From NCBI GenBank assembly GCA_024529925.1, contig JAFEUB010000914.1, positions 1 through 64,000 on the forward strand: 64,000 bases of DNA, given 5' to 3'. The position numbers were made by a program, and so were the translations under genes. A model generated the notes under the pieces. The model ran no database searches. It was given only the letters and a program-made list of their open reading frames with translations, and was not told the DNA's origin. Positions 1 to 10,708 of this stretch are shown piece after piece; position 1 is the stretch's first letter, and each line of letters starts with the position of its first letter. This DNA is from Ophthalmolycus amberensis. Taxonomy: Eukaryota > Chordata > Actinopteri > Perciformes > Zoarcidae.

Positions 1-87
1 TTAAGTTGTCGGAAATGTTAAGATTAAGTCAGAACTGGTAAGCTATTAGGGCTGGGTACCTGACTCGATGCTTTTAAGGTATCGACC

Positions 88-470
88 ACAGGCCTGTCTA
101 ATAAGAGTGGACGTAGTCATCATGACGTCACTCAATGTGCTTTGTGGACTGATTTATGAAGCCTCGAGTTCTGTGTAGCCCCGCCCTAAAGCATCCCCTG
201 CTTTATGGTCTGTTTGACTCTAAATGGACCATAAGTTACTAAATGAACATCATGCTGTATTGAAGAAGACTTGAAACTAGAGATTGAGACCATAAACTCA
301 TGTTTACAATGTTTACTGAGGTAATAAATCAAAAGAGAAGTAGAGTCATTTTCTCATAGACTTCTATACAACCAGAGGAGTCGCCCCCTGGTGGACACTA
401 GAGAGAATGCAGGTTTTAGGAAACTTCCGCATTGGTTTCACTCGGCAGCACCGGAGGTTTCCGCCTGGTA
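88..470 (+). repeat. Teleost dispersed repeat R1, copy 1
   Basis: This non-coding repeat is present four times in the window (here, 4,049-5,165, 28,097-28,251 on the minus strand, and 39,053-39,222). Landmarks are GTGGACGTAGTCATC near 107, CCCCGCCCTAAAGCATCCCC near 180, a GAAGAAGACTTGAAACTAGA block near 265 and GAGTCGCCCCCTGG near 377. I recognise the sequence as a common percomorph interspersed repeat without an ORF; its class is unknown to me. This copy lacks the central block present in copy 2 between about 4,110 and 4,215. The 9-mer GGTATCGAC occurs on both sides (78-86 and 467-475) and may be a target duplication; the flanks resemble a second dispersed repeat. Confidence 0.75.
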
Positions 471-475
471 TCGAC

Positions 476-1395
476 TAAAATGACGAAGCACAAAGAAGTA
501 TCAGATCTTCTCCGTTCAAACAATGCCCTCAATCGATCCCTTTGGTGCCCAAATCAAGGGAGAAAAAAAGACTATTTGTGTGGTTTTGGCCAATCACTGC
601 AAGAGTTCTACGACTTAATGTGACGTAAGATTGGGCCACTACCGCAGCAGCTACAACCCAAACAGCCGTAATTTCCTGCCTCGCAATCCTTATGATTTCC
701 GGTTGTAAGAAAAACAAATAAAACATGTTTGCCTTCCATATACCTTTTGGCGAACTCCAAATGTGTTTTTTTTCTTTTTTTCATTAAGCAATGGCTTTTT
801 TTTGTCCATACTTCCATTGAAGAAGAAGCTTTTCATTATGTTGATGTTTATTTTGGACATTCCTCTGACATTTGGTTTTCTTGTGAAGTACAGCAAAGTT
901 CAGTCTTCTTCAATAAAAAAAAGAAATAGTAAAATCACTGGCTCTTTATTTGAGATGTTCCCTCCACATACATACAGGCAGCCTGTGTAAAGATCGTGCT
1001 GTCAGACTGCATTGCTGTATGTGAGTGTATGACGCATCGGCATCACTGTCTAGTTTGGCCTCAGACATAAATAGATCTGTTTGTCCTTGAAATAATTAGA
1101 TTACTGACACATGGTTTATTACTGTATTAGAATAAGGGATTACGTACATTAGATTAGTGGGAATAATAAGTCTATTAGAATTCTCGTTTTCCCCACATTT
1201 GTTACATATGATGATGATGTTTGTGTCATGCTGATTTACTCACAACCAACCAGCTCAACAAGACCCACCGTCACTTAAAGACAGTCATGTTTAAAGCTGC
1301 AATAAGGAACTTTGCCTATGTGTTGATGTTGTCAGTCGTGGTGGACAAAAGTGGTCGTGTTACCGAGCAGCAGAGCCCCTCTCATTTTACTGCAG
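476..1395. other. Intergenic, no gene seen
   Basis: This is AT-rich sequence with T-runs near 765-780 and A-runs near 915. Short open frames here are low-complexity and have no recognisable protein similarity. The last 40 bases contain a pyrimidine-rich tract ending in TTTTACTGCAG at 1,385-1,395, a possible splice acceptor for the next feature. Confidence 0.5.
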
Positions 1396-2177
1396 CAGGC
1401 TCTGGCAGTCTGCCTCCTCTTATTCCTGGTCCTGGTTCTCCCGTGCCTCCCATCCCTCCAGCGGGTCCAGCAATACGTCCTGGGTCAGCAGCGTGGGGCC
1501 GGTGTTGGCTCCCAGAGAGGAGAAGCTCTGATCCTGGAGGAGGAGGAGGAGGAAGAGGAGGTGCTGCTGCTGCCGGGAGCTGAGCTCTCCTCCTCCCTCC
1601 GGAGCTCCGACTGCAGGTCCAAGGATGCAGTGAAGCTGGATTTGGGTCTGTCCACGGTGGACCGGTCTCTGCTGGAGGATCTGGGTCTGTCCACGGTGGA
1701 CCGGTCTCTGCTGGAGGATCTGGGTCTGTTCACGGTGGACCGGTCTCTGCTGGAGGATCTGGGTCTGTCCACGGTGGACCGGTCTCTGCTGGAGGATCTG
1801 GGTCTGTTCACGGTGGACCGGTCTCTGCTGGAGGATCTGGGTCTGTCCGCGGTGGACCGGTCTCTGCTGGAGGATCTGGGTCTGTCCGCGGTGGACCGGT
1901 CTCTGCTGGAGGATCTGGGTCTGTCCGCGGTGGACCGGTCTCTGCTGGAGGATCTGGGTCTGTCCACGGTGGACCGGTCTCTGCTGGAGGATCTGGGTCT
2001 GCTGGTTAGGATCCGGGTCGGTCTCGCGGTGGCACCGGATCTCGGCTGGAGGATCTAGGTCTGTCCACGGTGGACCGGTCTCTGCTGGAGGATCTGGGTC
2101 TGTCCGCGGTGGACCGGTTTCTCTGCATGGAGTCTGAGCTGAAGGAGGTTCTGGTGAACCTGCTTGAGTTCATCTGA
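1396..2177 (+). pseudogene. Putative terminal exon with membrane-like segment, poly-Glu and 13-residue repeats; frame broken
   Basis: I do not recognise the gene. From a possible acceptor at 1,394-1,395 the frame reads a strongly hydrophobic stretch (about 20 residues, core AVCLLLFLVLVLPCL) that could be one membrane span. A Gln/Gly/Arg-rich linker, a run of eight glutamates (about 1,538-1,561) and nine perfect-length repeats of the type DLGLSTVDRSLLE follow. A degenerate 62-bp unit at 1,990-2,051 is not a multiple of three, so the frame stops at 2,058. Beyond it, two more repeats lie in the shifted frame, which runs through MESELKEVLVNLLEF to a stop at 2,175-2,177. The same repeat frame resuming and ending in non-repeat residues suggests a genuine 3' exon broken by a repeat indel or assembly error. 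The span followed by a variable tail loosely recalls CREB3-like factors, but that is weak. It may be non-coding. Confidence 0.35.
1639..2129. repeat. 39-bp coding-phase minisatellite, 11 units plus one degenerate unit
   Basis: Nine head-to-tail 39-bp units run from 1,639 to 1,989, then a degenerate 62-bp unit (1,990-2,051), then two more units from 2,052, the last merging into unique sequence. Units begin GATCTGGGTCTGTCC and differ at only a few sites: TCC/TTC and ACG/GCG, giving Ser/Phe and Thr/Ala. Because 39 is divisible by three, every frame stays open across regular units; the minus strand reads an Arg/Ser-rich repeat. Confidence 0.95.
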
Positions 2178-3349
2178 TTTCACCAGAATCCGACCCGGTA
2201 GCTCCGATGACGAGCGTTAAGAATAGCTCTATAGAAATAGACCATCTTCTCTCTGAGGGTCTAGAAGCATCAAGTAACTGTTTCATAACCAGTAAAAAGA
2301 ATCCTTGCAGTAACTTGTGTTTACACATCAGATTGTTGGGTGTATCTGACAGGGAATATACATGTTCATGTTTCTTAAAATTGCCAGAATTTATCATAAA
2401 AAAACCTCTCATTATCGATCTCATTATCTCCAGCTGCATTAGAGTGGTGGTTATGAAATAATCACTCGATGAGTTTTTCCTCTCAACTCGTCACTGTCAT
2501 TTCCCTGCAGCGAGTGCTCAATGACCAACTGCTCGTCTAGCTGTCCGTTGCCGGACACACTCTGCCGTCTGTCATCGCTGCGTTCCACAGGAGGATCGGC
2601 CGACATGCTTCAGATCTTCAGCAGGCCGACCGTGTCCAGCTACAACGCTGATTAGCAACGCCGGAGTCTAGTTTCTGTTAACTGTGGAAAGCTCTAATAA
2701 TATCTACTCGACACCTCCGAACTTTAACGTGTTTAACTTCAACGTTAAACTTTAACAGTCTTGTCATGTAAATCTCATCCTTTGACGTGTTTTAACTGCC
2801 TGTGTAAACATTACTTGGAGGCCAAAGGGTGAAAGGGAAGGTTTTGGGGAATTTGCCTTCTTACCAAGAGTTACATCAGAAGTTTATTACCATTCTCATA
2901 TCTGTACCGTAAATATGAAGCTAACTTAGCTTAGCACAAAGATTGGAAAGAAAAAACTAGCCTGGCTCGGTCTGCATTCACCAAAATCCTCCGACCAGTA
3001 CCTCCAAAGCTCACCAATCAAAATGTGTCTTGTTTGTTTCATGTATGCACAATCTGAAGAGACAAAACAACAATTTGCCATTTTACTAACGAGAAACAGC
3101 TGTTTCTCCGCCGGGAACAGAGAGCATGAGTGTTGGTACTTTGGTAACTCCGGACAGAGGCCCGCTGGCTGCTTCACTCCGTTTTAAAAGCGAATCACTT
3201 CTGACTGCTTTTGATTCTCACACAGAGGAGAGATATAAAAAGCATCATGCGAAGGGTGATCACGTGACACCCAAGAGACTCAGGCTTATTTTTGAGAGGT
3301 TACTCAGCCGTTTAGATTTTCATGTTACAAAGTTAAATATATAAATCCT
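2178..3349. other. Intergenic, no gene seen
   Basis: This is unique-looking sequence. I see no conserved exon, RNA gene or recognised repeat. The short open frames at 2,207-2,461 and 3,126-3,344 have no recognisable domain. Confidence 0.5.
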
Positions 3350-3660
3350 GCGTGTACTGCGTCAGTAAAGCTTTGTTTATACTCGCGCTTGGCTCCGTAG
3401 TGCGCAGACGGCACGCAACGGCATGAACGGAGCCGTTTCTACTCTACGTGCTGTACGTTGCATTATTCTCCGAAAAACAAAATGTACTATGAAGAAACAA
3501 AAAGACAACGAGCGCAACTCATAGATATGCCCAGAGACTGTGTAACCGGCAAAAAACCATAAACTAACAATGAGGAGGAGCTGTTATCCGTAAACTCATA
3601 TCTCATATTCACTCCTTGTTTTTGTGAATATGCAGAAAACAACTGGAGCTAGATAAAGCA
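3350..3660 (+). repeat. Dispersed repeat R2, copy 1
   Basis: This segment is recognisably homologous to 46,130-46,345. Shared landmarks, in the same order, are TTTATACTCG, GCATTATTCTCC, AACTCATAGATATGCCCA, GCCATAAAC-like sequence, AATGA(G/C)GAGGAG and TCATATCTCATATTCA. There is no ORF. The opening (TTTATACTCGCGC with repeated CGCAGACGGCACGC) resembles the end regions of fish PIF/Harbinger-derived elements, but I could not find paired inverted ends, so the class is unproven. Confidence 0.6.
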
Positions 3661-4269
3661 TGTAAGTGGAAACACACTGAGGTACTGTACAGTCAGCTCT
3701 GCTGTAGTTTGAAAACAACAGCAGTTTATAAATCGTTTACATTTACAAAAATGGAATTACATTTCAGTCCAGAACGACAGGAGGCAAAGCAAAGCCACGA
3801 GAAGACAAAGTCGAGGTCAATAAGTGTCCTCTTCACATTATACATTAGCTCCATGTTGCAGGCTAATAGATTTTAAGTACAAAGATCGATATTTAGAAAC
3901 GGGCTTACAGCACTTAGTTACATAAGCCGATAAGACAGGAGTACACATTTTCATGTGATGAGTTGTTACAGGAAAGCTTCTCACAAAAGGATCGTGTACT
4001 TTAAAGTGCACGGAGAAGCGGCACACGAAGTGACCATGCTTAGAGTTGGATCATAGGTGGACGTAGTCGTCCTGGCGTCGCCCATTGGTTTGTGGACTGA
4101 CCTTTTGTAGCCTCGAGTTCGGCGATTTGGCCGTCGCCGTCTTGGCTTTTCGCAGCCAGTGAACGTGACCATATTTGGACTGAGGAGGAGTGACGTAGAG
4201 AGACCTGTCAATCACTGTGTAGCCCCGCCCTAAAGCATCCCCTGCTTTATGGTCTGTTTGACTCTAAAT

Positions 4270-5003
4270 CAGGGGTCTCAAACTCATTTTCACTCCGGGC
4301 CACATCAGCATCATGGTCGCCCACAAAGGGCCGGTTGTAAATGTAACTACTCGTAACATATTGTTAAATAACTCTCTGCATTTGATTATTGTTTATTCAA
4401 GTGTAAAAATATTGTACATGCAGTTATATAAAAGTAAAAATATATTTAAGCACATTTCTGTTATTATAACTTAAATCCTTTTAATTAAGGGTTAAGAAAC
4501 CCACATTACTTGATCAAACTTTTAAAGAAAATAGCAAAGACAAATATCAAACACAAGTTATTACAATAACTTTGTTCAAAGCTTAAAATCCGTTCAAGGG
4601 TGCGTTTGCACAATTCCACATGAAGTATTTCATGTGTTGTAAAGCCACGTTTAAAGTAGTCTTCAATGTACTCACAATACATTTCCATGTCAAGTGTATC
4701 AGCCAAAGAGCTGCTTCAATGACTGTGTTTAAGTATCGCATAATTTAGACTTTCTATCTCTTAACTTCGACTTTCTATCTCATAATTTTGACATTCAATC
4801 TCATAATTTTGACTTTCAATCTCATAATTTTGACTTTCTATCTCATAATTTTGACTATAGGGATATTTTTATTATCAAGTCTAACTAAAAAAAAAAAAAA
4901 AATTCTTTTTACTTTTTTTTTTTTTTGCTGGCGGATTCGCGGGCCACATAAAATGACGTGGCGGGCCGGATTCGGCCCACGGTCCGGGAGTTTGAGACCC
5001 CTG
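4270..5003. mobile_element. Non-autonomous hAT DNA transposon, 734 bp
   Basis: Both ends read inward CAGGGGTCTCAAACTC, a perfect 16-bp terminal inverted repeat. The subterminal regions are GC-rich (CGGGCCACAT..., GGGCCGGATTCGGCCCAC). Together with the 8-bp duplication this is the hAT superfamily signature; I know this terminus as a frequent vertebrate Charlie-type end. The interior is AT-rich and holds no transposase. One 66-codon minus-strand frame (4,506-4,706) has no convincing family match, so the element needs a transposase from elsewhere. Poly-A and poly-T runs at 4,887-4,926 and a 21-bp tandem repeat lie inside. Confidence 0.92.
4748..4857. repeat. 21-bp tandem repeat inside the hAT element
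   Basis: About five copies of a unit reading TTTCTATCTCATAATTTTGA, with TTTCTA/TTTCAA/ATTCAA variants, lie head to tail. They belong to the interior of the element at 4,270-5,003. Confidence 0.9.
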
Positions 5004-5165
5004 CTCTAAATGGACCATAATGTACTAAATGAACATCATGCTGTATTGAAGAAGACTTGAAACTAGAGATTGAGACCATAAACTCATGTTTACAATGTTT
5101 ACTGAGGTAATGAAACAAGAGAGAATTTCTCAGAGACTTCTAGACAATCAGACTTCTTTTTGCAA

Positions 5166-5352
5166 CCGGAGCGTGACATTTTCTACACATTATTTGCATG
5201 TTTTATACTACATGTCAAAATAAATCACAATATATACGCCCACTAGAGCGGCACACGGAAGCATCTTCAGATGCGGGCTGCTCAGAGCCAATCACAAGAT
5301 AACTGACTTAACCATCTGACCAGCAGCCAAGAAGATGATATAACTCTTCATC

Positions 5353-5389
<37 letters not shown>

Positions 5390-6297
5390 ACGGTCTCCGT
5401 ATGGAATAGGAGATCGTATCATGTCAGCCAGTTGGCTCACTCAGATACAACTGACACCACACCACTCAAACCATCCATCTCTCCAGCTCACTCTCACTAC
5501 TTCTTCTGTCTCTCAGTCCCCCCCCACACACACACATATAACAGCAGTATAATTTAACACCCACTGAAGCTAGGTCCTGTTTGCATGTTGCTAAGCTGGC
5601 GTAGTACTGTGCCCAGTGTGCTTCCATAGCCCCTCAGCCACATTCTGTGGTGTAGTACTGAAAGATCGGAAACCTTCACACCAGATTTCACTCACAGACT
5701 TTATTCTGGAAAACATCCATGAAAGGCCGGCCTGTCAATATCTGAGCGGTTAAGATACAAGTCCTGATACATAAAAATACGTACTAATATTACTGTATCC
5801 GTACCAGGGCGTCAATATAAAGAGTGCAGGCAATGTGGACACACTTGGGTTTAAGGGTAATGCAAAATCTCACCTTAATCACATGCTGTTGGTCAAAACG
5901 ATTTGCTAAATATTCCCCCAAAAACGCAAACTTTTTTGTTTGGGGGTAAAATTGTCAGTAGCAATAATACAATTGTATTCTTATTCTGCATAAACTATAA
6001 AAACAGCAGAAAATATTCTATTGAATGAATCATTTATTTTCTTTTGTATTTTTTGTCATATACAGATATGCAATCATGATTGCTGAGTAATAAGCATGCT
6101 GATGTTGTCCAATGACAAGTCTCTAATTGATCATGTGACGAGACGATGGTGTGTTAACTACAGTCTGTCTGTGTGTGTGTGTGTGAGCTTCATATCTACA
6201 CTGTTCAATGAAATTGCACTCAGAGCTGAGTCATCACAACCATACTGTTCTTGAACATTGTCAACATGAACTCATGAATTGTAACATTCTGCAGCTG
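5166..6297. other. Intergenic, microsatellite only
   Basis: Apart from the GT microsatellite at 5,355-5,386 and a short GT run near 6,171-6,184, I see no gene or recognised repeat. The short frames here are shadows of the microsatellite. Confidence 0.5.
5355..5386. repeat. (GT)16 microsatellite
   Basis: This is an uninterrupted GT dinucleotide run of 32 bases. Confidence 0.97.
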
Positions 6298-6452
6298 CAT
6301 GTCCCTCTATGTCCCTGCATGTCCCTGCATGTCCCTCTATGTCCCTGCATGTCCCTCTATGTCCCTGCATGTCCCTCTATGTCCCTGCATGTCCCTGCAT
6401 GTCCCTCTATGTCCCTGCATGTCCCTGTATGTCCCTCTATGTCCCTGCATGT
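6298..6452. repeat. 10-bp minisatellite, about 15 units
   Basis: Head-to-tail units read ATGTCCCTGC or ATGTCCCTCT, with one TGTATG variant near 6,427. The alternation of the two unit types is irregular. Translated frames give Met/Ser/Leu/Pro-rich peptides that depend only on the repeat, so I do not call a gene. Confidence 0.95.
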
Positions 6453-8657
6453 CCTTGATCCAGAACCCGACAGGGTGTCCAGTCTAATGCCCTCAGGTCT
6501 CTGTGCAACCCGAGAGGAATTAACAGCAGCTTAGCTCTCAGTTTGGACTTTCTGTGTTAAAAACACCTTTTAGTGATCTGGCCCTCAGTTCAAACGGACT
6601 AAAAACATGAGGTATGAATAGGTAATAGTCTTCTTAACATAACAGACGGACAAAGTCAATGCAGGTCTCGAAACCAACTCACAGCGACAAGAAGAGGAGA
6701 GGAGCAATTGCAGAGTACAAAAATTAAATTGAACTAAAACGCTTGTTTAAATAATAATAAAAAAAAGATCCTGGGGAGGATCTACTGAAAAAAAACCCTC
6801 TCAACCCCCACCCCCCCCCCACCCCCATATATCCACATTTGATATGTCCTTATAATCTGCCTTTTCACCATATTACCATGTCAGTGTTCGGGTTATTCCC
6901 CAGATGGTCTTTGTAGCATTGTTTTGAACAATAACAAAGGTTTTACTTAAAGAGTCACTTATCAGACACCGAGCCAGAAGCAGCCCTGAGATGTGAAAGC
7001 TGAGTACGGATCGGTATCCCTGCCTCTCCTGTTGTTTCTATAAGATGTATCCTGGAGGCAGACGATGGGACTGAAGAGTGTGAATGTGTTGACTCCTATT
7101 AGTTCCCAGTGTTCAGTACAGAGTGGAGCAAAGTGAAAGACTTATCCACACTGACACTACATATGAACATCATATTCTGGATTAGGTCTTATTGTGAATG
7201 GAGCAACAGAGAAACTAAACCGCCTGTTCCACTTCTCCTTACGTCGACGTGTCAAACGACATGTGGAATATTGTCTGAAAACTGAGTATGTGGTGCATGT
7301 AGAGGTGGTGACTGTTCACTACTTCTAATAATCGTGGTTTATTACCTCACCAAAGGGCTTGTGCTAACATGCATGCATGCCACTTCCTCAAGAAACTGAA
7401 TTCATTCAGCATTTGGTGTTTCTCCGTCATTTGCTGGTTCCCATCCTCCACTGACGCTTGTTCCAAACCCACTGGAGTGCTGCTCCGAGGCTCAGCTTCA
7501 CTCTACGAGCAGCGGGTCAGGGCAAAGGCGCCATGACCTCATGGGGGAGAAAAATTCATCTCACCCCCAACTCCCTGGTGCTCCCCGCGGGGCGGCGCCT
7601 CCGCAGGTGCTCCACCAACCGGCACAGAGTTTCATTCATTCCAGGAGGCATCTCGTTTGTACTCTTTCTGGAGCTCGGCAAATGAAAAACATCCTGAAAT
7701 GTGGTGTAAAATGTGTCTATTTGTAGTTATATATGTACTATTTAGACTCAGTACTGACACTCGTAGCAGAATGCATTGCCGACTTTAAGTTTATGACCAC
7801 ATACTGATGCTAATTTACTTCTGATCAATGCTACAACATGTCAGATCAGTCATCTTCAAGTCCAGAGGAATTAATTATCAAAAGATGCATTAAAGAAGAA
7901 CATGTGACATAACAGCTGCCATGCTCTGCACGTTATGCTTATTTGGAGGTTGAATGTTTGCAGGAAATGTTCGTGCAACTCAAACTGCGTCTTCTTAGAA
8001 GTGCCACCAGAAATAGATTTTTATTTTTTTCAAGTCACTTCCCGTGTGACTCATTTAAAAGCGCCCGTGTTTTCACACGTGCAGAGAACAAATATGTCAC
8101 GTCGACTCGGAACAGCTGGAGATGAATTTCTGTCCTCGTGGCGGTTCTTCTCCCGCTGAGCCGAAAATTGTCTCGCTGCCTGAAGAGTGGCCATACTGTG
8201 CATCATCAGCTAAAGACAACAGATAAAGGTCTTCAGGTCGAGTGTTTGTCATTATAGCGATGCAGTTTTGTGACATTCAACTAACAGTATATTCAAAGTG
8301 TGACCCACTGGGGCCGGTGTGCACAGCTGCGTTTATTTGACTTGGAGTCAAAAGCGTGTGAAAAGTGTGATTTATGAATTCAATTCCAAAGTTGTAAAGG
8401 CGTGAGGCTTCTCAAACCATCGACGTCGGCTACACCGGTGCCTTTACTCCCGTTCCTCCATCAATCCTCCGATCATTTCTATTCTCGTCTTATTTATTTA
8501 ATCCTCGCCCCGTTCTCCCTCCTCTCCGTCTTTTCCTTTCCTTCTCTCTTTCACTTTCTCTCTCTCCGTCTGTCTGACGGACACTTTGAGGACAATGAGA
8601 ACAGGTGTAATGAAAATTTGAGCTGAGACCCACACTAGTCTCTGGTAACAAAGCTTG

Positions 8658-8659
<2 letters not shown>
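6453..8659. other. Intergenic, no gene seen
   Basis: This is unique-looking sequence with an A-run near 6,760-6,800 and a C-run near 6,811-6,829. No conserved exon or RNA gene could be recognised. A G+C-rich patch at 7,480-7,650 carries overlapping short open frames without a recognisable domain. Confidence 0.45.

Positions 8660-8688
<29 letters not shown>
8660..8688. repeat. (CA)n microsatellite
   Basis: This is a 29-base uninterrupted CA run. Confidence 0.97.
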
Positions 8689-8691
<3 letters not shown>

Positions 8692-9227
8692 CTGAAGACG
8701 AGACACCCGTCAATCACACCATCACTTGACCAGTGTCGTGCTGCATTAGACGGATCTCTTTTCACTTTCTGTGGCGTCTGTAGCTGCTCATGCGAACATC
8801 CTTGTTTTTCCTGTTTACTCTGTAAACTGTGCTAAGAACGTGACGGTGAAGCCGGCTACACGCCAGCTGGAATGTTTAAAATGAGTAAGCGGGGATTGGC
8901 CGCAGGCTACTTCCTGTTGAAGGGAGTTACACGACGATCCACGACGATCCACAACGAATGTCACACTGCTGGTACTTTATCCAGGCTGAGAGCAACACAC
9001 TTCCTGCTGCAACAATGTTAACGATTATTACTTCCTGATGCCGGTGTCAAGAGTGTCAAGAGTCATAAACGTTGAACTGGCTTCCTCGTGTTCAACGTCG
9101 CTTCATTTGTTTGTTACAGGATCCTTTCCAGCAGACATTTCTTTCTCTTACTGTGGACTTTCTGTGACTTACTGCAGAGACTTAAAGAGGAGAAGCACTG
9201 AGTAACACATTCTGTGACGCCCCCCCC

Positions 9228-9570
9228 CCATGCATTATTACATCTATAGATGCATTATAAGTCTTATAATACAGCTATAGATGCATTATAAGTCTTATAA
9301 TACAGCTATAGATGCATTATAAGTCTTATAATACTGTGTGACCTGCTTATAATCGTAGTTATAAGCACTCATAAATATCCTTAATGCTTTATAACAATAA
9401 AAATACACATTTTAAAGGTTATGTATCATAAAACTTCATGATTGCTGGTCACTCTGACTTTTTTGCTGGATCATAGTGTATTATAATTACCATAGTTTTA
9501 ATACATTATATCTTCATAATGCTCTGTAATCACAGTTAAAGTGCATTATAATGTGATTATAAGTTAGCCT
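9228..9570. repeat. AT-rich dispersed-type repeat with three 31-bp tandem units
   Basis: Three near-identical 31-bp units containing CTATAGATGCATTATAAGTC span about 9,244-9,336. They lead into an AT-rich tail rich in CATTATAA and TTATAATG motifs that ends near GATTATAAGTTAG at 9,557-9,569. The mixture of self-complementary CATTATAA/TTATAATG words suggests a mobile-element remnant. Class unknown. There is no ORF. Confidence 0.55.
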
Positions 9571-10049
9571 AACGACCCGTTTATCTTCATACCCGACAGT
9601 TTGGCTGGGGGCTTCTTAATCGGGTGAAATAAGGAGAGAAAATATTCTTTAAAGGAAACCGGTGCTATTTTGTTGACCAGTGGGTGTTTAGTCTTTGAGT
9701 TGAAACTCCTCATGACAGTTCACTGTATTTTCTACCAGTGCAGAGCAACGGCAGATCGATGACCGTGGCCGTCACCTTACAGTCGACCCGCCCTTTGACA
9801 CGTTTGGAACGCCCGGTTTTATCCCCACAAGGATGAAATAATAAAAACATTATATAACATGCGATCCGTTTGTGTCAGAGGTAAGGAACCTCTGGATGCG
9901 AAGTACAAGCAGGAATGGAGAGCAGAGCTGGGAATAAACTACACTAAATAAACTATTAACAACGAAGACACTGGATAGGACACGCACACATGTAACCTCA
10001 AAGGCATCGTTTTACATTCACTACACAGCAGCACGACGGAGAGAAAATG

Positions 10050-10078
<29 letters not shown>
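10050..10078. repeat. (CA)n microsatellite
   Basis: This is an uninterrupted CA run of 29 bases. Confidence 0.97.
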
Positions 10079-10080
<2 letters not shown>

Positions 10081-10172
10081 TTGGATAATATTACCAGCCA
10101 ACACAAAGCAAAGTAATGGTCTGCATTCAGACTAAGTGTTACATCAACAGCCCGGGTCCCCTCTGAGACTGT

Positions 10173-10175
<3 letters not shown>

Positions 10176-10207
<32 letters not shown>
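10176..10207. repeat. (CA)n microsatellite
   Basis: This is an uninterrupted CA run, about 100 bp from the previous one. Confidence 0.97.
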
Positions 10208-10209
<2 letters not shown>

Positions 10210-10477
10210 CGGTGTGAGGTCACTGTGTGTTCAGTTTCCTCTGAAGCTGCAACGCCACAGAGCATGCTAACATCACGCCTTCATATCTCAACGTTACACA
10301 CTTTATGAAAGAAAAGGGAAGCGAATAACAGAGCCAGCTCACTCGGCGTGAGAAATGTCTTATAAAGAGGTCAGACCCTGAAGGCAGCATGCCTTGCAAC
10401 CAGGTTCAATGAATATAATGTCCAAATACGACACATTACAGAAAAACCACCTCTAACCCAGATCTGACTTCGCAGCC

Positions 10478-10708
10478 GCCTTCAACCTGCCGTTGGAGCT
10501 TCGACGGGACGAGCTCAGCAGCATCCACATGATCCAGATGGGGTTGGCCAAAGACAAGGTGGTGGTCCAAGAGAATCCTGGTCATAGACTTTGGCGGGAA
10601 GTCCCACTGCGTGTACGACGGATGGAGAGAAACCGCAGTGATCCTTATCTTAGTTTACTAAGCCTCAAAGGCACCAATTCCTCCTTGTTACAATTGGTTT
10701 CAGTTTGA
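10478..10708 (+). other. Coding-like stretch, unrecognised; possible isolated exon
   Basis: A possible acceptor (GATCTGACTTCGCAG, ending 10,477) precedes an open frame with codon-like composition. It reads FNLPLELRRDELSS and then HMIQMGLAKDK, after which a possible donor AAG/GTGGTG lies near 10,559. The frame itself stays open to 10,708. The peptide does not look low-complexity, but I cannot place it in a family and there is no neighbouring exon that I can identify. It may be a decayed exon, a processed fragment or chance. Confidence 0.2.

Larger units (their letters stand above)
4262..5011. repeat. 8-bp target-site duplication flanking the hAT element
   Basis: CTCTAAAT occurs at 4,262-4,269 and again at 5,004-5,011, immediately outside the element ends. 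R1 copy 1 has the same motif once, uninterrupted, at 218-225, so it shows the empty-site arrangement. Confidence 0.9.
4049..5165 (+). repeat. Dispersed repeat R1, copy 2, split by a hAT insertion
   Basis: This is the longer form of R1. It keeps the central block (GTAGCCTCGAGTTCGGCG to GTCAATCACTGTG) that copy 1 lacks. It is interrupted at the CTCTAAAT motif by the element at 4,270-5,003 and resumes at 5,004 with the same order of landmarks as copy 1 (GAAGAAGACTTGAAACTAGA near 5,048). It ends with CAGACTTCTTTTTGCAACCG near 5,150. Confidence 0.8.

Noticed and set aside
1485..1967. Arg/Ser-rich minus-strand protein
   Set aside because: It is the antisense of the 39-bp repeat; the plus-strand frame has unique sequence on both sides of the repeat and the minus-strand frame does not.
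4506..4706. Transposase fragment within the hAT element
   Set aside because: The 66-codon minus-strand frame has no motif that I can tie to hAT transposases, and the surrounding interior is non-coding.
6208..6534. Secreted Met/Ser/Cys/Pro repeat protein
   Set aside because: The frame is generated by a 10-bp minisatellite, and because 10 is not a multiple of three the peptide merely cycles through frames.
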